The position numbers and the translations under genes are program-made. The notes under the pieces are model-generated. The model was not told the DNA's origin and did not search any database. It saw only the letters and a program-made list of their open reading frames with translations. From Apostichopus californicus (Eukaryota > Echinodermata > Holothuroidea > Aspidochirotida > Stichopodidae), in contig JAIPMN010005783.1 in assembly GCA_020650975.1 (NCBI GenBank), positions 4,222 through 44,152 on the forward strand: 39,931 nt of DNA, given 5' to 3'. Shown one piece after another: positions 9,101 to 19,000 of this stretch (positions are counted from its first letter, which is position 1; each line of letters begins with the position of its first letter).

Positions 9101-10877
9101 TACATATATCACAGTGATTATGTTAATGCTTTGACACTATTGTTGATTCCTTTTTCTGTCCTTTTCTCTTTTTTGGATTATATAGCAAAAATAGCATCAG
9201 TTGATACAATGTAAATCTACACATTTGAACATAGCGTCTGTTAACTACTTTAAATTTTGCTCTCCCTGGTCTTCTGTTTGTAGAATGATAATCCTAGGAT
9301 CCTCATGCATTTACAATGCTTGGATTGGCCGAACTCAGAGGAGACGCCCAGGTCACTACAGACTATGCTGTATGCAATCACCATGATCAGCGAATGGGAG
9401 TCAGAGACTGATCTTGGACCAATCACAGTTCACTGCATGTAAGATATATCGGTCTCTTCATCCAGCTTTGTAACAGGATACAGTACTTACGGGGGGAACA
9501 GTCCAGCCACCAGGAGGGTCTTTTTTTTTATGTTTGCTTCGCAGTTGTAGTTACTTTAGGGAAGGTGGTTTGCATGGGTTGGAGCAGACCCCCCCAACTC
9601 CCCCACCCTTACCCTTTGTGGGTTAAGTCAGCTTCCCTTTCCTCTGGCTGGTTCTTGTTCAGGTTTAATAATTTGCCTGTCTACTTTCTACCATTTGTTA
9701 GTTTTCCTCAGATTACTCTGTACACACCAACCTTCAGGAGCTGGAACCCCCTGCACGCCCCCCTTCCCCTCCCCTTAAATTACCCCTGCCACAGACTTGT
9801 TCTCAGTTGCTCTCAGTTACATCTGGAGGGGGTGAGGTGGGACATGTTCTCCTCCTTAGTACAACATTAAAGAAAGATTTCATAAATATGCATGAGAGTA
9901 ACTGTGAATAACCCCAGGGGCCACAACTCCTCCTTTATGAAACCCTGGATCCAATGTGACCATCAATAATGCTGCATTCTATTGTCTCTCAGTGCTTATT
10001 AATCTCCACGAGTACCACCTAATGGTTATCAACCTTTGCAATATATCTGGATGAATTTTACCGAGCAATGTTTATTTTTTGGTTCGATTTATCCGATCCC
10101 CCTTCTAGTCCTCTTTGCACTCTGATTCCGAGGTGCCATCTTTCGATACCTACCGTCGACCAGAATAAAAAAAAGCTTTCAAAAAGCCTTGTCATTTCTA
10201 GTCAACTTTCCTCATCCTTGTTTTAGCGACGGAATAGGAAGAACGGGCATTTTCTGCGCATTACTCTCCGCGCTGGATCAGACCAAGAGTGAAGACAAGG
10301 TCGACATCTTTCAGCTGGTCAATAAACTTAGGACCTCCAGACCCACCATGGTGGAGAATTATGTAAGTTTTATGACTACACTTAAAATCCTGGATTAACC
10401 CCTTTAGTGCAACATACAACCATGAATGTCTCTTTTAAATATACCACATTGCAATCATTTTTATTTACTGTCATATCAAAATATACATTACACCATCATT
10501 GTTGACCGTTAGTACTCAACAAGTCCTTGCTCTTGGCACTGGTGGAAATATATAATAATTGTGTTTTGCCCAAGGTAGGAAATGGGGAGGGGGGTGGTGC
10601 AGGGGGGTAATCTCTTACATTGCAAATCCAGCTGTGTACACAAATGCATTCAAGATATGAACCAGTCAAATATGGTGCTTTATTCCGAGCAATTGTCGGG
10701 TGTCATAAAATAGTTAATTAGTCTGAAATATTTTCTACCATTTCCAGTCTATGATATGTAAAGAAACTTCCGCCCTTTTCCATTTTCCAGTTGCAGTACC
10801 AATGCATATTCGACTCAGTACAGTCTCATCTCGAAGACCCTGACGACAGCAACATCTACGAAAATTACAGTCGATAG
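6097..10877 (+). CDS. Receptor-type protein tyrosine phosphatase, terminal (D2-like) PTP domain, 5' partial
   Basis: Seven exons joined in phase (6097-6196, 7228-7304, 7700-7828, 8222-8350, 9284-9438, 10227-10362, 10791-10877) give about 270 residues ending in TAG, the size of one PTP domain. Visible motifs in order: the phosphotyrosine-loop [73 protein letters not shown], and the signature VHCIDGIGRTG, in which the C-X5-R catalytic frame is intact. Known of the family: such enzymes dephosphorylate phosphotyrosine, and the second domain of receptor PTPs is often weak or inactive. Here the WPD general-acid Asp is Asn, the usual HCSAG is HCIDG, and the first Q-loop Gln is Glu (MVENYLQY). I infer a D2 or otherwise catalytically weakened domain. 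No transmembrane segment, ectodomain or D1 was found upstream in the window, so the start is missing. The first intron uses a GC donor. Confidence 0.9.
6197..7227 (+). other. PTP intron with GC donor, otherwise empty
   Basis: AT-rich intron of about 1 kb between exons a and b. No repeat or gene recognised in it. Confidence 0.7.
7228..7304 (+). CDS. PTP exon b ([10 protein letters not shown])
   Basis: Acceptor CCGAACAG, donor AGT|GTGAGT. The two leading bases complete the Val codon begun in exon a. It encodes the conserved N-Y-I-N-A segment of the PTP fold. Phase 0 at the end. Confidence 0.9.
7380..7636. mobile_element. TTAA-bounded MITE, copy 1
   Basis: TTAA at both ends; ends are AGGCATTGAAGACACG and (reverse complement of the right end) AGGGTGTGAAGACTCG, imperfect terminal inverted repeats. 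Interior is nearly identical to 8595-8958 but lacks about 100 bp. A piggyBac-type target site is suggested by TTAA, though ends starting AGG are not the classic ones. Non-autonomous; lies in a PTP intron. Confidence 0.7.
7700..7828 (+). CDS. PTP exon c ([15 protein letters not shown])
   Basis: A 43-codon exon, phase 0 at both ends, acceptor ATCTCAG and donor AAG|GTATGT. It encodes the core TQxPLxxTxxDFW motif and the following beta strand VIVMLND, both hallmark PTP elements. Confidence 0.93.
7976..8199 (+). repeat. Two-copy tandem duplication in PTP intron
   Basis: GAGATATAGATCTGTATATC through ATAGCTAACACCTTTATT (7976-8036) is repeated with few changes at 8129-8199. Confidence 0.8.
8222..8350 (+). 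CDS. PTP exon d (QYWSE)
   Basis: A 43-codon exon, phase 0 at both ends, acceptor AATGCAG and donor TCG|GTAACA. It encodes the QYWxE strand and the following beta-sheet segment. If the donor were read through, the frame would stop after 12 further codons. Confidence 0.88.
8595..8958. mobile_element. TTAA-bounded MITE, copy 2 (longer)
   Basis: Same ends (TTAA AGGCATTGATGACTCG ... CGAGTCTTCACTCCCTTTAA) and interior as copy 1, with about 110 extra bases between 8755 and 8880. Both copies are in the same orientation inside the same gene. Confidence 0.7.
9284..9438 (+). CDS. PTP exon e (WPN loop to VHC)
   Basis: Acceptor TTTGTAG, donor AT|GTAAGA. It encodes the WPD-loop equivalent ([10 protein letters not shown], Asn where Asp is usual) and ends at the catalytic Cys of VHC plus two bases of the next codon. 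Confidence 0.9.
9439..10226 (+). other. PTP intron, no further feature
   Basis: Intron between exons e and f. C-rich patches near 9590 and 9750; no gene or repeat recognised. Confidence 0.6.
10227..10362 (+). CDS. PTP exon f (P-loop DGIGRTG)
   Basis: Acceptor TTTTAG, donor TAT|GTAAGT. One base completes the Ile codon after the catalytic Cys, then DGIGRTG and the helix [11 protein letters not shown] follow. The CX5R Arg is present. Confidence 0.93.
10791..10877 (+). CDS. PTP last exon and stop
   Basis: Acceptor CATTTTCCAG. It encodes [14 protein letters not shown], the terminal PTP helix, then a short acidic tail ending IYENYSR and TAG. The end so close after the domain is typical for the last PTP domain of a receptor PTP. 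Confidence 0.9.
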   Translation: MQYQCIFDSVQSHLEDPDDSNIYENYSR

Positions 10878-12076
10878 AATGATGACGGAAAAACGCTCGG
10901 CGTGCCTCGTCTCGACCAGGGTAGAGCGACAGGTGCATGTTACCAAACCGAGAACAAATATATATATCAGCGCTGAAATGTTTTTCAGCGAGGGGAAACA
11001 AACCACAGTCAAGAACATTTTGACAATATGGAGATGGATTCCCTTGCTCTGCTGTCTGGCTAACAACAGCTTGAGAAATGTGAAATAAGTCGCATTGTGA
11101 GGGCCGGTGGATGAGTATACATGCAAAACATGCTGCTTAGATGAAATCTTATTTGGTTTCGACACCTTTAATGCTTCCAGTATTGTGATAGTTGTATCGT
11201 GTACTACACACACAGGGGTGTTGGCCCTGGTTCGCTCCGGAGTGATGCGATTTGGATAAACGTTTTTTCTTCATACCCCGAGCTGCCAACGATGCCTTTA
11301 GCCGTTGTAATATTTTCATACTTTTTCTTGGACATCATCTTATTCATTGCATAATCAACTGATGAATTTGGAAATTTTTCTGTAGATATACGGTTCTTTA
11401 TTTATATAGCAGTATTATACACGGAAATGGATCATTTTAAAAACAACAATTTTGGCTGCTATGTGAAGCCATGGTAGTCTTTACCACGTTAATTTTGTAT
11501 ATCTATCATCTTATCCGATATTTCGAGAACCTTGCTATAATTTGTAGATAAAATCCAGGGTAAGTTATTCTTAGAACAGCATTAAGAGGTTAGAGATTTT
11601 AAATTTGGATTTGTCTGTGTTTTAAGTTTATCAAATTTCTACTTTTCAATAGCATAGAAAACCTGCAAGAGTTCACTGTAAGGATAATTATCAACTGTAG
11701 TTGGGTGAAATTTGTTATTTCACAATGAAACCTCTGTACGGGGTAATTTGATTCGTGTACAACCCAATTATTATTTTTTTTAAATAGATCATGCTATGCA
11801 AACAAAACCGGGTTATTTTTTAAGTAACTAGCAATACAATATTGTTATTTTATGGTGGGGGGGAGGGGGTGGTAGTGTTAGGGGAGTTTCAAGTTAATGT
11901 TGTAAGTTTCCAAACTTAAGAAATAACTTTGTTCTGAAATCCACACTTTTCTATCAGTACTTAGTACAAGCCTCACTTTTCAGTACATGTTACTTCATAG
12001 TCGTTGCTTTGGACTTTACCGGGCCAGGTGTAGTGATAAGCCAGTACATTGCCAGTAACGATTTGGAAAAAATAAA
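10878..12076 (+). other. Probable 3' untranslated region of the PTP gene
   Basis: No coding signal is seen here on either strand. An AATAAA stands at 12071-12076 and is the best + strand polyadenylation signal candidate. The real 3' end is unknown. The rest up to 12985 also lacks a recognisable gene; the short open frames in it match no family I know. Confidence 0.35.
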
Positions 12077-12985
12077 AACAAATGGTGCTTTAAAAAATTT
12101 CCATTCCGGCTTTGTGTTGTGTAAACAAACTATGGATGATTTTGTTTGTTTTGTTACATCATCAACATTACCAGCTTTATAGATCTCAAGTTTCTGAATA
12201 GCTAACTGTACAAGCAGATTACAGTATCGCTTTCATTTATGCTTGAACAAATTAATATCCCAGTTTTGTCTGCAAAGGTACTTGTCAAGATTAATGAAAC
12301 CGACATTGCAAAAAAAAAATAACAGACTCTGTAAGGATCGGGTCATGCACCTCCATGGAGTAACGGAGGTCGACCATGTCCTACAATTTCCCCTTTTAGG
12401 CCGACATTTTTTGATACAGGTGACTAAAGGGACGGCGTCCAGTCCGTTCAGGTTCTTTCTCATCCGTAAGGGTAAGTCTGTTGGCCTGGAATATTTTCAA
12501 CTCCCTTGTTTGTTAAAGTTTCTTATCACAATGTGGTATACATCAACATCTCTACAGGACATACTGAGAATTCTTCCTTGTCCATCAGAGAGGACACTAC
12601 AATCTCTGGTGATGAGAAACGAGGTGAAACGTCTGATACCAAAAAAAAATGTAAAAATAAAATTGAAATTCTCTCGTTGAATGATGCTAAATATCCTGGT
12701 AAACCCAAGGCAAGCTGCAGCATTTACATTCCTAAACTGTTCGCCTTGGTAATGACAACTTAAGTCCGCCTTGAAACAAAGTCTCCATGGAGTACAAATA
12801 TTTCCTTCTTTCCGTTGCTAAGTTCACTATGGAGCGGCTACCTGCACTTGTAAATACTGAAGACATTGTCATCTTGGTGTTAAGGCACATATTAAGTGGT
12901 GGTGGTGGTTGTCATTTTACAAGGCTGATGAAAAATCGACCACATCAAGTCCTTTCCTCGTAAGATGGCTTCTTCCAGACGGGAA
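12077..12985. other. Region between convergent genes
   Basis: It holds the unmapped 3' UTR of FKBP on the - strand and perhaps some of the PTP 3' UTR. Open frames of up to 145 codons on the + strand (12243-12680) resemble nothing known and lack a supporting context. Confidence 0.4.
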
Positions 12986-13064
12986 TCACCTCACCTCCTT
13001 CAGTTCGACATCAAAGACCAGTGTACTGTTAGGAGGAATGCTGCCTGCTCTGGTTTTGCCGTAG
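12986..13064 (-). CDS. FKBP46: FKBP last exon and stop
   Basis: Acceptor CCATTACAG. It encodes YGKTRAGSIPPNST and LVFDVELKEVR, then TGA at 12988-12986. This is the canonical C-terminus of an FKBP domain. Confidence 0.96.
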
Positions 13065-16000
13065 CTGTAATGGAAAAGAGGAGAAGGGGGAATAATGAAC
13101 GTAAATTCTTTAAATTTTTAATTCGGATATGCGAGTGAAATGATGACAGAGGATCAAGATAGCTTACAATTTCAGCTTCGATGCTAAAGACCCATCAAGT
13201 TTAGCTATTTCTTTCATACATGCATTTGCTGTGGACAGGCGCGTAGTGAGGAATTTGTAAAGGGAGGGGCCAAGCTTGTAGGCAAACTATCTAAGCGCCA
13301 CCATGAGTTGATGCGAAGCGTACAAGAAAATTTTGGCCGAAAATGCCTCCCAGATCGCTGGAAATGGCACTTCCCAGGCCTTGTAAGTTGCATCTAAGCA
13401 TTTTCTATTTTGATATTACTAGCGATATCATAAAAAAATATGCTCAAGGGGGGAGCGTTTGCCCCCTTCGCCCCCCCCCCCCCTTGGCTACACGCCTGGC
13501 TGTGGAGAGAGCAATTGATATAACCAACTGTAAACAAATGCTCCATTACAGACATATGTCTCCATAATGGTAAAGCAATGTTTACACAGGGAGTCACAGT
13601 ATGGCTAGATATCATCACTGGTGTTAGCTCGATACCCAAACAAAAGTGTGAAAGATCACAGTTATTAAATAGTATTGAGTTTAAAGTGAGGAAGAAGAAC
13701 GGAAACTATAACATCATGAAACTATCACGACACGATGGATTTGTAGACCTGCTTACAAGTGTCCTTAAATAGCTGAACCAGACTTCCATGTGGTTCGGAT
13801 ACAATCAAGCAGGCTGGCTCCAATTTAGTTGGATGCACCGAGCGAATCGGCTGAGAGTTGACTTTGGTAACCGTTCAGTAGACTGAGAACATATAGAAGG
13901 TCTGTACGCACCTGCCGCTCGAATAGATTTCAAATGAGGAATTGACCAGCAGCTACAGGTGATCTGGTTTAATGCCAAGCAGCCCATGTCGTTTCTTAAT
14001 AACTGAGCAGATCGACTTCGAGGTAAAGCTAACTAAGCCGAGCGGACTGAGGAAAGTGTGCGTTGAACAGACCGGTTGATTTTAATTGCGGCAGGCAGAC
14101 CATCAATTGAGCAGATGATTACACTTTCTACAGAAATCATAGTATCACCATCTCACATTTGATGGGAACATTTGACAGGAATGTATCATATTTTCACATT
14201 TGAAAATTCAATCCGTCACAATACAGTTCCGATTGGTTCAAAGAATTGTACAAATATTTTTTTTAAAACTAGCCAACTTCATCACTGGGTAAAGGTGATT
14301 GGAACAAGGTGATTAGAATACCAGGGAAAGGTGATTAGAAACTGCTACACTCTCATAGGGTGTGCCCTGTTCAAGACTTACCCTTGCGATGGTGGAATAG
14401 TTAACCTTCGTTTGCCACCAACTCTCATTCCTGTTAAAGCAAAAACCGAGATAAAAATGACAAACTATGTATTTATTGTCATTTCGACCAAAGGTTTGCT
14501 GAGGGACAAAACACACGGCTCGGAGATACAATTATATATACTTAAATCGACAAAGGAACCTGCAAAACTATACATAACACTTCTAATATTTTTTTACTCC
14601 AGAGGTCACTGGTTTGAATTCCCCCCATTGTACCCAACATTTTCTCTGCTTTTCAATTTCAATAAACACATAGCTGTCAAGTCATCTTAATAACATGTCT
14701 TACAAGAGACTCACCTGAGAGACCGGAGTCCCATCCTGAGATGACTTCTTTGGTTCCTAACCTGAATCGGAATGGTTTACCCGATAAACACGAATCAAAT
14801 TCCTGCTTTCTTCCTGCCAACGTACCCTTGTAATAAACACCCACCTAAAACAACAAAGACATTGCAATAATCAAAGCAGAAATAATCAAAGCAAATACGT
14901 TTGACGAAGCCATTTCTTTACAGTTCAAATCACAGTTCACAAATCGCAGTTCAAAAAATTGATTGCACTGCTGTCAAACAATTTCAAAAACTGAAGAAAA
15001 CTAATGGATGCGTGGTCTTCTCACCAAAATCTCAAACCTAAGATGACATCAAAGGACATGGTTGGTCAACTCAAAGTTTGGCCTGAGGTCATCATGCAGT
15101 AGCCTACAAAATTGTTAACTGAAGTGGTGGTACTTTCTTGAATCCTGCAGTCCTTACCATTTTTAGAGGTCTTGCCAGTTTTCCTTCACCCACGACAGTA
15201 TCTTCTACGACGACACCGTTGGAAAGTTTCTTCTTCGATTTCTTGAGAGATGACGTAAGAAAATAAAAGGTAAAGCGTGAGTGTCATCTGGGATGTAAAA
15301 TAATGTTAAATGTAAAATAATGCGAAGTATTATTGTCAATGAGAGCACTTCATTAGCATCAGAATAACTGTAGTCTGTGTTTCTGTATTCGAGAGAAAGA
15401 TGATGACGACTCGATAAATGAACACAGAAAGCAGTTACCATGGAGATAATCTTCATCACAAAGCTTAGTCAAAGACTGAATCAAAACATATCCAAGAGGT
15501 GAAAGATGCGAGTTCCCACCAAGAAAAAAATACCCTTTTGTTTGTAAGTACCAAAACCGAAAAAAAATTTGTCATGACTAACCATAGCCAATGCTGTAAC
15601 AGTGCCACTATTAATGTTAACAATGCTATCCTTTTCAGTAATAACCAATGCTGTGGCTATATGAACAGTGGTCAAAAGCTGCATATCCCTACTTAAAGTA
15701 ACCTTTACTGTTTTAACTATCAAAAGTCATCAGTTCTGTTCATACCAAGAAAAACATGTCATTTTAAAATCAAAATTGTCAATAGAAAAATAGAAAATAA
15801 ATTATGACAGGGTTGTCAATGTGATATTACTAGCATTACGAGTTCAATCTCATCAGCCCTCGCTTGGTTAACACCCGGAAAAAAATGTGAGTTTCCGAGT
15901 AACGTGTGATCTACGAAATAACCAAAGCTGTTTTCCTGATCTCACTTCTGCGGAAGTCACACATACCGTCTGAATTTATTGTGTGAACTTCCCAGAATAT

Positions 16001-19000
16001 CGCCGGTTCTTCCGGGTATAAACCAAGCAAAGGCTAACGAGGTTGAACTTGTAACAAACTAATCCACTTACTGCGGGAGTTTGTGCAGGTTTGTCTTTGT
16101 TCTTGTTGGCTGCTTTTGGTGTTGTAGGTGGTTTGCTGCCCTCAGTTTTGTTTCCTTGTTGTTGTTGTTGTTGTTGTTTCTTCTTTTTATTCTTCTTCTT
16201 TTTGGGGCTGGTCTTCTCTTCTGCCTCTTGTTTCACCTTTCCACTCTCGTCTGTTTCTTCCTTGCCTCCGTTCCCGTTTTCTTGCCTGTTGCTGTACTCA
16301 TCGATATCCTTAATTAAATCTGCCATCTCATCCACTATGTCTTCTTCGTCGCCATCTTCTTCATCCTCTGATGACTCATCCTCCTCCTCCACTTTCACCT
16401 TTGCTATTAATCACAACAAACACACAAAGAAAGTAAACAATATACATCCCTTTGTTGTACAGAAGCTCAAAAATGTCACATTTAAGCACAAAGATATTAA
16501 ACCCCTCATGATGATAAAACCCAGAAATTTTTCCAAACACAGATTATCAGATCTAGCTGTGTCCAGAGTTATAAAGATATGAATGAGTAATGTCTACACT
16601 AGCAGTGCTATTTGTGTGTTATGTCCACACTGTTACACTATCAGTGCTATTTGTGTGTTATGTCCACACTGTCAGTGGTATCTACATGATATGTCCACAC
16701 TCTTAGTGGTATATTTGCCATATGTCCACACTTTCAGTGCTATCAATGTGTTACATTCACTCTATTTACTGTTATCTTTGTGTTATGCCCACATCAGTGG
16801 TACCTTTGTGTTATGTCCACACTAACAGTGGTATCTATGTGTAATGTCCACACTATCAGTGCTGGCTACATGTTACGTCCACACTATCAGTAGCAGCTAT
16901 GTGTTATGCCCAGACTATTAGTGGCATCTTTGTGTAATGTAACATCTTTGTGTTATGTCTTTGTGTTATGACAGTACTATCTCTGTCTTGTCCACACTAC
17001 CAGTGGTACCTATGTGTAACGTCCACACTATCAGTGGTACCTATGTGTAACGTCCACACTACCGGTGGTATCTATGTGTGACGTCCACACTATCAATGGT
17101 ATCTATGTGTAATGTTCACAGTACCAGACTATCAGCCGTAGCTACAAATGACATTCACATGATCAGCAAATTGAAATAAAGTAGAGTAACTAATTATCTC
17201 TTTTAAGTTTTCCAAAATACACCTCCAAGCTCAAGCAAATGTGATTCACATCTGAATTGCTTAATCTTATCACACAGCACGCAGGTAAAAGCAAATCCAG
17301 CCAAGAGTTGCTTACAAAATTCTGTTTGCATGCATTCACTTTTACCGAGTCTATCCAGGTTTGCTTAGGGATTTGCCATTCATTTGACCCTGGATTGGTT
17401 CTGCACCAAAATAAATTCCTCAGAATATCAGCTAGAATATGTACTGTCACCTGATATCCTCCCTCTGCCATTCCCTACCCTTCTCAACCCCACCCCCGAC
17501 CCCCAGTGCTGTGAAACCAATATGTATTTCCAAAACAACAAAACCAAAGTCTGTTTCATATTCCAATGTTAGCCTTTAACAGCATATGAACAAGTGCAAC
17601 CGACACCTCCAACCTCCCTCCCTCAACCCCCGGCCCCCACCCCCCACTCATTGATACCAGCAATAGCCACACTATACTGTATAAGATAGTGAGAAGCTAT
17701 TCAAGACCTTCTTAATAGTCTGCATATAAGCATTACCTGGATACCCAGGGTATCTTACCTTCTGACCTTTTCTTCTTCTGAGTCGTTGGTGTTTTTTCTG
17801 TCGATTTTCTCTTCTTTGTGGACTCGGCTTCAAATATTTAAAGAGATGAAAGACAAAGTGGAAATGGTCAATATTTTTAAGAATGCCAAACTGAAAACCC
17901 TACCTCAGAAAATTTCATAACGGTAAGTACTTTTATTTAAGGAGCCATATAATTTGCTTCTAATTCTTGAGGTGATTCAAAGGGGTATTTTTTGCTTCTT
18001 TTGAGACTATGGACTAAATAATGACAGTATCACCCGATTATGGATAAGCAGGAGCACCCCCCCCCCAACACCCCACGCCCAAAATGTACAAATCATTCAA
18101 TACTCATCATCTANNNNNNNNNNCCCCCTCCCCCCCCCCCCCTGCATCCCAAATGTACAAAGCATTTCAAATACTCATCATCTAGACTCAACGAACAAGT
18201 AGAGGGCGCTCTTGTATTATTCACCTTTCTGCACTGGTGTCCACTCTTCCTCACTCTCATCGTCCTCCGACTCTAAATCCTGTCCAGACGCAAGTTGCTG
18301 GAGGCTTGGAATGGTTTCTATCAAAAGAGAGCAAACACTCAAGGTCATTTATCTGTTCATGTTCCTACAATTGTTTTTGCTTGCCACAAATACCTGTCCA
18401 TAGTACCCCATACCCTACCCTACACATCACCCTATAAAAATAATAATTGATTTTTTATACAGCGCTTTACACCAGCAATAGGTCTCAAAGCGCTTTACAG
18501 ACGTTATATCACCCCTGGTCAATGATAACCTGTCCCAGAGACAATCCCTCCAGTCGGTAGCAGTTATATACTGCACCCAATGACAAGTTACCTCACAGGT
18601 ACCCATTTAACCCCTGGGTGGAGAGAGGCAATTGAGATCAAGCATCTTGCCCAAGGACACAACGTTATGAACTAGGCAGGAATCGAACCAGCAATCGTTG
18701 GATCACGAGTCCGACGCCTTAGCCAATTGGCCACCACGCTCTCCCCATCATCTTCCTCCCTGTCACCATACCCCCCTAGCCCGATGCTTACCATCAGGAT
18801 CCTCTTTGGCATCACCTTCCTCGTCACTGACTTCCATACCATCTTCTGACGACTCCGGGGGAGAACCAAGAATCGGTTCCTCTTCGGAATCAAACGGTTT
18901 CTCCTGAACCAAGTAACCTGTCAGATGCACCGCACCTTCACCGCAAAAAGAGACGAGGTCAACGTTAATACAAACGGCTGTGATAATTCCCTATGTGATC

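Noticed and set aside
12243..12763. Open frames of 85 to 145 codons between the PTP and FKBP genes
   Set aside because: No recognisable motif, no splice or homology support, and they overlap each other in different frames.
16081..16582. Cys/Ser/Leu-rich open frames on the + strand
   Set aside because: They are antisense to FKBP exon 7, whose low-complexity codons lack stops in the opposite strand.
18672..18740. A tRNA gene
   Set aside because: The acceptor stem does not close and it is joined to a SINE body and tail.
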